Shown here piece after piece: positions 49,237 to 57,956 of a DNA stretch of 64,000 bases. The translations under genes were made by a program, and so were the position numbers. Origin of the DNA: Clostridia bacterium (GTDB lineage: Bacteria > Bacillota > Clostridia > Oscillospirales > CAG-272); contig JAFULC010000022.1 of assembly GCA_017483305.1 (NCBI GenBank), forward strand, positions 27,170 to 91,169. Reading direction: 5' to 3'. A model generated the notes under the pieces. That model was not told where the DNA came from, ran no database searches, and was given only the letters and a program-made list of their open reading frames with translations. How positions within the stretch are numbered: position 1 is the stretch's first letter; every line of letters begins with the position of its first letter.

Positions 49237-50009
49237 GAATAGACGTTTATCTCGTTGAAAAGGAATTTTGCGAGAGCAGAAACAAGGCGGCGCGCCTGAT
49301 CGGTGAGGGCAAGGTGATGCTTGACGGCAGACTTGTTGCGAAGGCTTCGCTTGAGGTTTCGGGTGGCGAGCACGCCATTGAAATAATTGAGCAGGACAGA
49401 TACGTCGGTCGCGGCGGACTTAAGCTTGAGGGCGCTCTTGAGCATTTTGGGCTTGACGTCAGTGGCAAGAGATGTATTGACGTAGGTGCCTCGACGGGCG
49501 GATTTACCGACTGCCTTTTGCAGAGAGGTGCGGTGCACGTTTGCGCGGTCGACTCGGGCAGGGGGCAGCTTCACGGAAAGCTTCTGGAGGATATCCGAGT
49601 TACTTCGGTCGAGGGCTTTAATGCGCGAGGTATTAATGCCGAGGAGTTCGGTCTTTTCGATCTTGCGGTAATGGACGTTTCGTTTATTTCGCAGACCTTA
49701 CTTCACGCGCCGGTTTTCTCGGTCTTGCGCGATGGGGCATACTTTATCAGCCTTATAAAGCCGCAGTTTGAGTCGGGCAGGAGCGCGCTCGGCAAGGGCG
49801 GTATCGTCAAAAAGGCGAGCGACCGCGAGGCCGCTGTACGCCGCGTGGTAGAATCGGCTCTTTTGTGCGGATTTACGCTCAGGGGAGTTGTTCGTTCCTC
49901 TATTGAGGGCGGCGACGGAAACCGCGAGTATCTTGCACTTTTTGAAAAGGGCGGCGAGCCTATGGCAGACCGTGAAGCTATAAATTACAGACAGATTTGC
50001 AAGGATTGA
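49233..50009 (+). CDS. tlyA: TlyA-type rRNA 2'-O-methyltransferase
   Basis: A 258-residue protein with an N-terminal S4 RNA-binding domain (MRIDVYLVEKEFCESRNKAARLI) and an FtsJ-like SAM methyltransferase domain with CIDVGASTGGFTDCLLQRGA near residue 83 and KPQFESGRSALGKGGIV. Mycobacterial TlyA methylates cytidines in 16S and 23S rRNA; Bacillota homologues (YqxC) are also linked to haemolysis annotation that is probably misleading. It starts inside the stop of the PAP2-like gene. Confidence 0.92.
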   Translation: MRIDVYLVEKEFCESRNKAARLIGEGKVMLDGRLVAKASLEVSGGEHAIEIIEQDRYVGRGGLKLEGALEHFGLDVSGKRCIDVGASTGGFTDCLLQRGAVHVCAVDSGRGQLHGKLLEDIRVTSVEGFNARGINAEEFGLFDLAVMDVSFISQTLLHAPVFSVLRDGAYFISLIKPQFESGRSALGKGGIVKKASDREAAVRRVVESALLCGFTLRGVVRSSIEGGDGNREYLALFEKGGEPMADREAINYRQICKD

Positions 50010-50011
50010 TT

Positions 50012-50893
50012 ATGGAAAAACAGATCAAAAAAGTACTGATAGTTACGAATTTTAATATTTACGATAAGGCCAACGCCGCAATTGCGGTTGCTGAAAAGCT
50101 GGTCGGATGCGGATGTGAGGTCTGCTCGCCCGTTTACAACAAGGACAAGATAATCAGGATGAGGGGAAGGGCTCATTTTACATTTCTTCCCGCTGAGGAG
50201 TCCTACAAGAGCGTAGACGCGATCATCGTGCTTGGAGGCGACGGAACCATCCTTGAGTCTGCCCGTCGCGCCGCACCCTTCGGTGTGCCTGTGATGGGAC
50301 TTAATCTCGGCCGTCTTGGCTACATGGCAGAGCTTGAAATGAGCGAGCTTGATCAGATCGCACGGATCGTGTCGGGAGATTATAAGATTGAAAAGCGCTC
50401 GATGCTCAATATTGAGCTTCTCAACGCCAACGGAGAGACTCGCAAGAACGAATACGCGCTCAACGATGCGGTGCTGTCAAACGGTACTATTTCGAGAGTC
50501 GTTGATCTTGAGCTTTACGAGGGCGGCTCGAAGATAGCAAACTACCGCGCAGACGGTATGATCATCGCGACTCCTACCGGCTCGACCGCATATTCCTTGG
50601 CGGCAGGCGGTGCGATCGTTGATCCGAGGCTTGCTTGCTTCTGCGTAACGCCGATATGTCCGCACTCGCTTCTCTCCCGTCCGCTGATCTTCCCCGACAG
50701 CGCGTGTCTTGAGATAAAGAACGTTTGTCACAGAGAGAAGACCTTATTCTTGACGGTTGACGGAAGGGTCAATTACGAGCTTGTTTGCGGTGAGATAGTC
50801 CGTATCACGAGGTCGCCGCTTACCACCTCGTTTATCCGACTTAAAGAGGAGAGCTTTTATGAAAAGCTCCGTCAGAAAATGAATGATAATTAA
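50012..50893 (+). CDS. nadK: NAD kinase
   Basis: Phosphorylates NAD to NADP. The 293-residue protein has the GGDGT motif at residues 75-79 (VLGGDGTILESARR), GLNLGRLGYMAELEM, and the conserved ATPTGSTAYSLAAGGAIV that completes the NAD site. It follows tlyA by two bases; AAGGA precedes the ATG at 50012. The position between tlyA and argR is standard. Confidence 0.96.
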   Translation: MEKQIKKVLIVTNFNIYDKANAAIAVAEKLVGCGCEVCSPVYNKDKIIRMRGRAHFTFLPAEESYKSVDAIIVLGGDGTILESARRAAPFGVPVMGLNLGRLGYMAELEMSELDQIARIVSGDYKIEKRSMLNIELLNANGETRKNEYALNDAVLSNGTISRVVDLELYEGGSKIANYRADGMIIATPTGSTAYSLAAGGAIVDPRLACFCVTPICPHSLLSRPLIFPDSACLEIKNVCHREKTLFLTVDGRVNYELVCGEIVRITRSPLTTSFIRLKEESFYEKLRQKMNDN

Positions 50894-50915
50894 TTTTGGA
50901 GTTTGGTGAATTGAA

Positions 50916-51377
50916 ATGAAAAAGGGAAGACAGGAAAAAATACTTGAGCTTATAAACAAATACGAGATAGAGACTCAGGACGAGCTTATAGAATTTCTCG
51001 GCGAAGAGGGATATATAGTGACTCAGGCGACGGTGTCGCGTGATATTCGTGATCTTGATCTGGTCAAGGTCGCTATGCCCGGCGGCAGCTACAAATACGT
51101 GGTTGCTCACGTTTCGCACAGAGGCGCTAAAAATGCGGGACCCTTGGCGCACGCGGTGTCCGACACGGTGCTTTCTATCACCTGTGCGCAGAATCTGATA
51201 GTACTTAAGACTACGGCGGGAATGGCACAGGCGGTGGCGATTGCTATCGACCGAATTCCCGATTCGGAGATACTCGGATGTGTGGCCGGCGACGACACGA
51301 TACTTGTGGTTACTCACGACGCTGAGACGGCGACGAGTGTTGCGGGAAGAATGAAAAGACTTCTTTCCATCGGTTGA
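50916..51377 (+). CDS. argR: Arginine repressor
   Basis: An arginine-responsive DNA-binding protein, 153 residues. The N-terminal winged helix holds ELIEFLGEEGYIVTQATVSRDIRDL with the conserved SRD. The C-terminal domain (about 80-150) has the arginine-binding, hexamer-forming GMAQAVAIAIDRIPDSEILGCVAGDDTILVV. Although ArgR controls arginine genes, its place between nadK and recN is a fixed feature of Bacillota. No ARG box search was possible beyond the visible promoters. Confidence 0.95.
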   Translation: MKKGRQEKILELINKYEIETQDELIEFLGEEGYIVTQATVSRDIRDLDLVKVAMPGGSYKYVVAHVSHRGAKNAGPLAHAVSDTVLSITCAQNLIVLKTTAGMAQAVAIAIDRIPDSEILGCVAGDDTILVVTHDAETATSVAGRMKRLLSIG

Positions 51378-51418
51378 TTTTTTGATTGTTGATTTTTACG
51401 GAAAGGACGGGCGGATTT

Positions 51419-53092
51419 ATGCTGAAGCTTCTTCACGTTGAGAATATTGCCGTGCTTAAGCGCGCCGATATTGAATTCCGTGACGGATTTACCGTGCTTA
51501 CGGGTGAGACCGGAGCGGGAAAGTCGGTTATTATCGACGGCATTAATATGATCTGCGGCGGAAAGGTCTCGCGCGACGTTATCCGTGCGGGTGAGCAATA
51601 CGCGCTGTCCGAGGCTGTATTTGACGGAATTGGCGACGGAGTTGCCGCGAAGCTTGCAGAGCTTGGCATTGAATGTGACGAGGGCGAGATTTCCTTGAGT
51701 CACAAGCTGAACGTTGACGGCAAGTCGGTCGTGAGGGTCAATGGACGGGCGGTTACGAAATCGACTCTGCGCGAAGCGGCGCGGTTGTTGATCTCTATTC
51801 ACGGACAAAATGACAGCAGGGTACTTTTTGACAAGTCGGCTTACCTTGATATGCTCGATTCCTACGGCTCGTGTGAGTCCGAGCGGCAAAAATACGCTTC
51901 GGTCTACCGAGAGCTTGACAGCTATCGCAAAAAGCTCCGTGATGTTTCGACCGATGAGGAGCAGAAGGCTCGCGAGAGGGATATGCTTGAATATCAGATC
52001 AAGGATATTGACTCGAAGAAGCTGAAGGACGGCGAGGAGGAGGCTCTTGAAGCCGAAAAGAAGCGACTTGGCAGTCTTGAAAAGATAAACAAGCACGTCA
52101 ATTTTGCTTATCGCGCGCTTGCAGGCGGAGAGAAGGGCGCTTCGGCATCATATCTTTTGTCTCGAGCATCGGAGGCGCTTTCCAAGATCTCGGACGTGAT
52201 CCCTGAGGCGACGGAGATAGCCGAAAAGCTACTCGATATGAGCTACGAGGTCTCGGATATGGCGGACAGAGTCGCGGCGTTCGGCGATGACGACGGCGAG
52301 GACATAGATACGCGTCTTGACAAGATCGAGAGCCGCCTTGAAGCGATCTCGGGTCTCAAGAGGCGGTATGGTAGGGATATTAAGTCGATACTTGAGTTTC
52401 GTGACCGCGCGGTCGCGAGGCTTGACGATATAGTTTTGTCGGACGAGCATGCGGCAGAGTACGAAAAGAAGATAAAGGAGCTCTGTGTGGAGGCAAAAGC
52501 CGCCGCGAGAGCTTTGACTGAAAAGAGAAGAGCCGCGGCAGTCGGCGCTTCGCAGAGAATAATGGAGACGCTTGCCTACCTTGATATGCCGAAGGTGAAG
52601 CTTGAGATCTCGCTCTATCCCACGGATGATTTTACGCCGTCGGGCTGTGACAGGGCGGAGTTTATGGTTGCTACCAATCCCGGTGAGCCGATGATGCCTA
52701 TGTCGGAGATCGCTTCGGGAGGTGAGATGGCGAGGATAATGCTTTCGCTTAAGAGTGTTCTTAACGAAAAGGACGGAGTCGGATGCGCGGTTTACGACGA
52801 GATAGACACGGGAATCTCGGGCAAGACCTCGAGAAAGATCGGAATCAAGCTCCACGAGATAGCGAGGGGTTGTCAGGTAATTTGCGTGACACATTCGGCG
52901 CAGATCGCGACGCTTGCCGACGATCATTATCTTATTTCCAAGCGTGAGGTCGACGGCAGGGCACAGACGAGCGTTCGTCTGATCGAGGGCGAGGAGAGAG
53001 TCGCAGAGGCGGCGAGAATCCTCGGCGGAATCAACGTTACCGAGGCGCAAAAACAGGCGGCGAGGGATATGATTGAAAATATCAGTGAATAA
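51419..53092 (+). CDS. recN: DNA repair protein RecN
   Basis: An SMC-like ATPase acting early at double-strand breaks. The 557-residue protein has Walker A GETGAGKS at residues 29-36, an antiparallel coiled coil (about 150-360), and the C-terminal ABC signature and Walker B (EIASGGEMARIMLSLKSVL, then VYDEIDTGISG), ending with the usual VTHSAQIATLADDHYLISK. The ATG at 51419 is preceded by GGAAAGGACGGG; earlier in-frame ATG codons lie in the gap after argR. It is the last gene of the operon. Confidence 0.95.
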   Translation: MLKLLHVENIAVLKRADIEFRDGFTVLTGETGAGKSVIIDGINMICGGKVSRDVIRAGEQYALSEAVFDGIGDGVAAKLAELGIECDEGEISLSHKLNVDGKSVVRVNGRAVTKSTLREAARLLISIHGQNDSRVLFDKSAYLDMLDSYGSCESERQKYASVYRELDSYRKKLRDVSTDEEQKARERDMLEYQIKDIDSKKLKDGEEEALEAEKKRLGSLEKINKHVNFAYRALAGGEKGASASYLLSRASEALSKISDVIPEATEIAEKLLDMSYEVSDMADRVAAFGDDDGEDIDTRLDKIESRLEAISGLKRRYGRDIKSILEFRDRAVARLDDIVLSDEHAAEYEKKIKELCVEAKAAARALTEKRRAAAVGASQRIMETLAYLDMPKVKLEISLYPTDDFTPSGCDRAEFMVATNPGEPMMPMSEIASGGEMARIMLSLKSVLNEKDGVGCAVYDEIDTGISGKTSRKIGIKLHEIARGCQVICVTHSAQIATLADDHYLISKREVDGRAQTSVRLIEGEERVAEAARILGGINVTEAQKQAARDMIENISE

Positions 53093-53127
53093 ATTTGCAA
53101 AAACGGCGAAAAATTTGATCTTTTGTA

Positions 53128-53156
53128 TTGAATTTTCGGCGCGGATGTGATAAAAT
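53128..53156 (+). promoter_or_regulatory. Promoter of argS
   Basis: TTGAAT (53128-53133) and TAAAAT (53151-53156), spacer 17, with TGTGA before the -10 (extended -10 like). Confidence 0.65.
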
Positions 53157-53192
53157 TATAAAGTTGTGTAAAAATAGAGAGGTTAGTGTAAA

Positions 53193-54929
53193 ATGTTAAA
53201 GATTAAATTACAAATAGCCGAAAAGATATATGCGGGAGTCAAGGGTATCAATCCCGACTCCGAGATCGCGATCGAGGATATTGCTTCGATGCTTGAATAT
53301 CCCCCCGATGCGAGCATGGGAGACCTTGCTTTCCCTTGCTTTAAGCTCTCGAAGGCGCTTCGCCGCTCGCCCGTGCAGATCGCGGCTGCTCTTGCAGACG
53401 GCCTTTCGGGAGGCGCGCTTGCATCCGCAGAGGCTGTCAACGGCTATCTGAACATTAAAATAGATAATGCGTATCTTGGAGAGAAAATTCTGCCCGAGAT
53501 ACTTGAAAAGAAGGAAAATTACGGTGCTCCCACATATCTTGGAGAGGGAAAGACGGTCGTTCTCGACTACTCCTCGCCCAATCTTGCCAAGCCCTTCCAT
53601 ATAGGACATCTTGGCACTACTGTCATTGGTCACGCCATAAAGAGACTGCATGAGTTTGCGGGCTACAAGTGTGTCGGTATCAACTACATCGGTGACTGGG
53701 GCACTCAGTTCGGTAAGCTTATAGTCGCTTACAAAAAGTGGGGCGACAAAGAAACTGTTGAAAACGGCGGAGTTGACGCGCTCGTTGATCTCTACGTGCG
53801 CATTAACAACGCGATCTCCGGTAATGAGGAGATGGGCATACCTGCAGATCCTTCTCTCGCTGATGAAGCAAGAGCAGAGTTCCTTAAGATGGAGCAGGGA
53901 GATAAGGAGAATCTTGATCTTTGGCGTTGGCTCGTAAAGCTTTCGATAAAAGCTAACGATAAGATATACAAGCAGCTTGGAATTGAGTTCGATAGCTACA
54001 AGGGTGAGAGCAGCTATACTGAGGATATGCCCGCACAGATCGAAAAGCTTCGTGAAGAAGGTCTTTTGAAGATAGATGACGGTGCATCTTTAGTTGATTT
54101 GAGTGAATACAATATGCCTCCGTGCCTTATTCTTAAGCGTGACGGCTCGACGCTCTATCCTACCCGTGATATTGCGGCGGCTTATGATAGAAAGCAGATG
54201 TATGATTTCGAAAAGTGCATCTACGTTACTAGCACACAGCAGATACTTCATTTTAAGCAGTGGTTTAAGGTCGTTGAGCTGATGGGCTATGATTGGTATG
54301 ATAAGCTCGTACACGTTCCTTACGGGACTGTTTCTATCAATGGAGCTAAGCTTGCAACGAGAACCGGAAATGTTGTGTTGCTTAAGGATCTCTTTGAGGC
54401 GGCGATAGATAAGGTCAGGGGAATTATGGAGGAAAAGAATCCGAATCTCGAGGGCAAGGACGAGGTCGCAGAGGCAATCGGTGTGGGTGCGATAGTTTTC
54501 TATTATCTTACCAACAACCGTATCAAAGACATCAATTTCAACCTCGAGGATGCGCTTTCCTTCGACGGAAACACGGGTCCTTACGTTCAGTACACCTACG
54601 CGCGCGCTTGCTCGGTGCTTGACAAGGTCAAGGACAACTATGGCGGCAAGATCGTGATCAGCTGTGACGAGGAAGCGGCGCTGCTTAAGACTCTTTGTCA
54701 GTACGAGGAAAAGGTACTTGCGGCAATTCGCGATTACGAGCCCTCGGTCATCACGAGATTTATTCTTGACGTTGCGGTGGCGTTTAACAAGTTCTATCAC
54801 GAGTGCTCGATACTTAACGCTGAGAATGATGACGTTAAGGGAACGAGACTTCTGCTTACCGAGGCGACCAAGCAGGTTCTTGGCTCGGCGTTCTCGCTTA
54901 TCTGTCTGAAAAAGACTGAAAAGGTTTAA
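53193..54929 (+). CDS. argS: Arginyl-tRNA synthetase
   Basis: Charges tRNA-Arg. It is a 578-residue class Ia synthetase with the N-terminal Add1 tRNA D-loop binding domain (residues 1-90), the HIGH motif at 136-139 (PNLAKPFHIGHLG), YIGDWGTQFGKL, and the C-terminal anticodon-binding helical domain (from about 455, FDGNTGPYVQYTYAR). The KMSKS loop is degenerate (GAKLATRTGNVVLL), as in most bacterial ArgRS. AGAGAGG lies before the ATG. The gene is separate from recN, with its own promoter. Confidence 0.96.
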   Translation: MLKIKLQIAEKIYAGVKGINPDSEIAIEDIASMLEYPPDASMGDLAFPCFKLSKALRRSPVQIAAALADGLSGGALASAEAVNGYLNIKIDNAYLGEKILPEILEKKENYGAPTYLGEGKTVVLDYSSPNLAKPFHIGHLGTTVIGHAIKRLHEFAGYKCVGINYIGDWGTQFGKLIVAYKKWGDKETVENGGVDALVDLYVRINNAISGNEEMGIPADPSLADEARAEFLKMEQGDKENLDLWRWLVKLSIKANDKIYKQLGIEFDSYKGESSYTEDMPAQIEKLREEGLLKIDDGASLVDLSEYNMPPCLILKRDGSTLYPTRDIAAAYDRKQMYDFEKCIYVTSTQQILHFKQWFKVVELMGYDWYDKLVHVPYGTVSINGAKLATRTGNVVLLKDLFEAAIDKVRGIMEEKNPNLEGKDEVAEAIGVGAIVFYYLTNNRIKDINFNLEDALSFDGNTGPYVQYTYARACSVLDKVKDNYGGKIVISCDEEAALLKTLCQYEEKVLAAIRDYEPSVITRFILDVAVAFNKFYHECSILNAENDDVKGTRLLLTEATKQVLGSAFSLICLKKTEKV

Positions 54930-54964
54930 TTTTTACGGTTAATAATTGAAAGGAATAATATATT

Positions 54965-55696
54965 ATGTCAGGACATAGCAAATGGGCTAACATCAAGCAC
55001 AAAAAGGAAAAGACCGACGCACAGAGAGCGAAGGTGTTTACAAAGATCGGTAAGGAGATCACCATTGCGGTAAATGAGGGCGGCGGAGATCCCAACTCTA
55101 ACGCGAAGCTTCGTGATCTTATCGCAAAGGCAAAGTCTAACAACGTTCCCAACGACAACATCGAGAGAACCATCAAGAAGGCTCTCGGCGGCTCGGGTGA
55201 AAACTACGAGGAGGTCGTTTACGAGGGATACGGACCCGCAGGCGTTGCGGTCATCGTTGAGGCTACTACCGACAACAGAAACAGGACTGCGGGCAATATA
55301 CGCTCTTATTTCTCCAAGTATCACGGAAATATGGGACAGACCGGCTGCGTAAGCTTTATGTTCGAGGAGAAGGGTGTTATCGTTATTACCGACGAGGACG
55401 GCGAGATCGACGAGGATCAGCTTATGGAGACCGCACTTGAGGCGGGAGCAGAGGATTTCTCCGGCGAGGAGGGTGTTTTCGAGATCTACACCGTTCCTGA
55501 CGACGTTTACGCTATTTCCGAGGCGCTTAAGGCTGCGGGATATGAAATCGCGTCTGCTGAAAAGAGCAAGGTTCCTTCCACGACCGTTGAGCTTACAAGC
55601 GAGGATGACATCAAGTTTATGGGTCTTCTTATTGAGAAGCTCGAAGAAGACGATGATGTAATGGAAGTTTACCACAATTGCGACAACGAACTGTAA
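54965..55696 (+). CDS. yebC: YebC/PmpR family regulator
   Basis: A 243-residue protein of the TACO1/YebC family, starting with the invariant MSGHSKWANIKHKKEK and continuing GRNP-like DPNSNAKLRDLIAKAKSNNVP and YEGYGPAGVAVIVEATTDNRNRT. Family members have been described as transcriptional regulators, and more recently as translation factors that relieve ribosome stalling at proline stretches. AAAGGAA precedes the start. It sits 35 bases behind argS and is followed by a 64-bp repeat. Confidence 0.94.
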   Translation: MSGHSKWANIKHKKEKTDAQRAKVFTKIGKEITIAVNEGGGDPNSNAKLRDLIAKAKSNNVPNDNIERTIKKALGGSGENYEEVVYEGYGPAGVAVIVEATTDNRNRTAGNIRSYFSKYHGNMGQTGCVSFMFEEKGVIVITDEDGEIDEDQLMETALEAGAEDFSGEEGVFEIYTVPDDVYAISEALKAAGYEIASAEKSKVPSTTVELTSEDDIKFMGLLIEKLEEDDDVMEVYHNCDNEL

Positions 55697-55728
55697 AAAA
55701 TCAGCCTGACGACATTTGCCGAATACGG

Positions 55729-55792
55729 CGTTGCTCCTCGCGTGCAACTTGACGTAGGAAAACTACGCCTGCGTTTTGCACGCTGTGGTGCG
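55729..55792 (+). repeat. 64-bp dispersed repeat, copy A
   Basis: Matches copy B (60361-60424) at about 55 of 64 positions without gaps. It contains the small inverted repeat CGTAG...CTACG; in this copy GCGTGCAA and TTGCACGC form an additional perfect outer 8-bp stem, so the element folds as a cruciform or hairpin. Confidence 0.8.
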
Positions 55793-55916
55793 ATACGCAA
55801 GCTAAAGCTTGCTGCTCGCTTTGCTTGAGGAAAGCGCCTTGTCTTCGAAAAATCTCGACAGGCTGATATTTATAGCCGAGAGGCTTGACTTTACATTGCA
55901 AAAAAGGAGGATGAAA

Positions 55917-57368
55917 ATGAAGCAAAATCGCGCGACGAGACTTTTGTCCAACACGCTGATATTTACGGTTGGTAAGTTTGTGTCAAAGCTTATCGTCATT
56001 TTTATGCTCCCGTTTTATACCTCGTATCTTTCGAGCGCAGAGTACAGCACGTCGGATCTGATCACTAATCTTTGTAATCTTATAATTCCGCTTGCCTGTC
56101 TTGGTGTCAGCGAGGGAATTTTCAGAAATGCGGCAACAAAAAACGTCGACAAGGAGGCGTTCTTCACCAACGGCGTTATGCTGATGGTCTTCGGCTCTCT
56201 CGGATTTCTTGCGCTCTCTCCGCTGCTTAATCTGACCGGATATTTTAACGATTATATCTGGCTTATTATCTGCTACGTTATCGCATCGAATATCCATTCG
56301 GTCTGCTCGCAATACGTTTGCGCTATCGGAAGAACGAAGCTTTTTGCTCTCCAGGGAGTGCTCAATACGGCGCTGACGGTGGTTCTAAATATTATCTTCC
56401 TCGTCGGCTTCGACATGGGCATCAACGGATATGTGCTTTCGATCGTTTTGGCGGATCTTTTGTCCACTGTTTTCGTTTTCTTCGTTGCAAGGCTTTACCG
56501 TGCGTTTGTTCCCAAGAAGGTAAACGGAGCGGTTATGAAGGATCTGCTTCGGTTCTGTCTGCCGCTTGTGCCGTCTACGATCTTTTGGTGGATAACCGGT
56601 GTTTCGGATCGATATATGGTGGCTTACATGCGGTCTGACGCGGAAAACGGTCTTTATACGGCGGCTTACAAGATACCGACGCTTCTGACCTACGTGGTCA
56701 CGATCTTCAACGATGCTTGGAAGCTGTCGGCGGTCTCGGAGTCCGAGGACAGAGAGAGGTGCGCCGACTTTTATTCTCAGATATACAAATATTACATTGC
56801 CGCGATGTTCGTGGGCGGTGGAATTTTGTCTGTGGGCGCACAGATATTTGCAAAAATTCTGTTTGCGGACAGCTATTACGTGGCGTGGATATTTATTCCC
56901 GTGCTTTCGGCGGCGACCGTCTTTACGGCGCTTGATACTTTCCTTGGAAGCGTATATTTTACCGTCAAAAAGACCTATATGTCGCTTTGGACCTCTCTTA
57001 TCGGGGCGGTCGTGAATATTGGGCTCAATCTTATTTTGATCCCCGATTGGGGGCTTGGTTGGGGCGCTATGGGTGCGTCGGTTGCGACCTTTGCAAGCTA
57101 TTTCTTGGTGTATCTCATTCGAGCACTTACGATGAAGAGGTTTTTGGCGTTTAGGATGTATCACGGCAAGCTGCTTATCAACACCGTGCTTATAGGCGGT
57201 ATTTCGGCGTTTATGACCTGGTACGGATACAGCGGTCAGATCGCGGGACTTATCGTGTCGGGTTGTATCTTGCTTGTGAGCGTGGTATTCAACTGCCGCG
57301 ACGTGTATATTGCCTGCCGTCAGGTGCTCTCATCGGTGAGAGGTAAAAAGGGAAATAGTAACGAATAA
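55917..57368 (+). CDS. Oligosaccharide flippase-like membrane protein (Wzx/MOP family)
   Basis: A 483-residue MOP-superfamily protein with about 12-14 transmembrane segments. It starts LLSNTLIFTVGKFVSKLIVIFMLPFYT, the family opening, and has FCLPLVPSTIFWWITGVSDRYMVAY and VYFTVKKTYMSLWTSLIGAVVNIGLNL, typical of lipid-linked polysaccharide repeat flippases. No glycosyltransferase genes are adjacent, so its substrate cannot be named. The ATG at 55917 is selected because AGGAGG ends six bases before it; the overlapping ATG at 55911 is too close to the site. Confidence 0.88.
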   Translation: MKQNRATRLLSNTLIFTVGKFVSKLIVIFMLPFYTSYLSSAEYSTSDLITNLCNLIIPLACLGVSEGIFRNAATKNVDKEAFFTNGVMLMVFGSLGFLALSPLLNLTGYFNDYIWLIICYVIASNIHSVCSQYVCAIGRTKLFALQGVLNTALTVVLNIIFLVGFDMGINGYVLSIVLADLLSTVFVFFVARLYRAFVPKKVNGAVMKDLLRFCLPLVPSTIFWWITGVSDRYMVAYMRSDAENGLYTAAYKIPTLLTYVVTIFNDAWKLSAVSESEDRERCADFYSQIYKYYIAAMFVGGGILSVGAQIFAKILFADSYYVAWIFIPVLSAATVFTALDTFLGSVYFTVKKTYMSLWTSLIGAVVNIGLNLILIPDWGLGWGAMGASVATFASYFLVYLIRALTMKRFLAFRMYHGKLLINTVLIGGISAFMTWYGYSGQIAGLIVSGCILLVSVVFNCRDVYIACRQVLSSVRGKKGNSNE

Positions 57369-57420
57369 TCGTTGAAAGCGAAGAATTTACAAAAAATTCA
57401 TAATTATTTTTTGTTTTCTC

Positions 57421-57449
57421 TTGCAATGGGAAATCAAATGTGATATAAT
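57421..57449 (+). promoter_or_regulatory. Promoter of rplS
   Basis: TTGCAA (57421-57426) and TATAAT (57444-57449), spacer 17. Confidence 0.8.
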
Positions 57450-57455
57450 TATTTC

Positions 57456-57530
57456 CGCGTGTGAAAACGCATAGAACAAGGGTGGTCCGCTGCTTTGCTC
57501 GCATGAACATCCGGATTTTAAGGAGGGCTT
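57456..57530 (+). promoter_or_regulatory. Possible L19 leader RNA
   Basis: The leader of about 80 bases before rplS contains GCGT-gtgaaa-ACGC and TCCG...CGGA pairings ahead of AAGGAGGG. L19 leaders that regulate rplS autogenously are known in Bacillota. I recognise only the position and the potential to fold, not a covariation model. Confidence 0.4.
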
Positions 57531-57534
57531 TAAA

Positions 57535-57882
57535 ATGGATCTTATTAAGGCTTTTACAAATGAGCAACTCAAGGAAAACGTACCCCAGTTCAACATTGGT
57601 GATACCGTTCGCGTTCACAACAAGATCGTTGAGGGTACAAGAGAAAGAATTCAGATGTACGAGGGCACCGTTATCGCAAAGCACGAGGGCGGCATTTCCT
57701 CTACCTTCACCGTCAGACGTATCGCTTACGGCTGTGGCGTTGAAAAGACGTTCCCCCTTCATTCTCCCAACGTTGTTGCGGTAGACGTAATCCGTAAGGG
57801 TAAGGTTCGTCGTGCGAAGCTGTACTACCTCCGTGGTAGAGTCGGCAAGGCTTCCAAGGTTAAGGAAGATCTCGCAAGATAA
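57535..57882 (+). CDS. rplS: 50S ribosomal protein L19
   Basis: A 115-residue 50S protein at the 30S/50S interface. It has [35 protein letters not shown] and [23 protein letters not shown]-type core, ending [20 protein letters not shown]-like. Strong codon bias and AAGGAGGG before the start. It has its own promoter and a shared terminator behind it. The usual trmD/rimM neighbours are not adjacent here. Confidence 0.97.
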   Translation: MDLIKAFTNEQLKENVPQFNIGDTVRVHNKIVEGTRERIQMYEGTVIAKHEGGISSTFTVRRIAYGCGVEKTFPLHSPNVVAVDVIRKGKVRRAKLYYLRGRVGKASKVKEDLAR

Positions 57883-57910
57883 GATTGATTCTTTATCGCT
57901 CATAGAGCAG

Positions 57911-57956
57911 AAAATATCGGAGGACAAGCATTTTGCTTTGTCCTCCGATATTTTTT
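57911..57956. terminator. Bidirectional terminator
   Basis: A long stem AAATATCGGAGGACAA with TTGTCCTCCGATATTT around a small loop with an extra GCA/TGC pairing; T-run on the plus strand. It lies between the convergent rplS and ROK-like genes. Confidence 0.9.
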
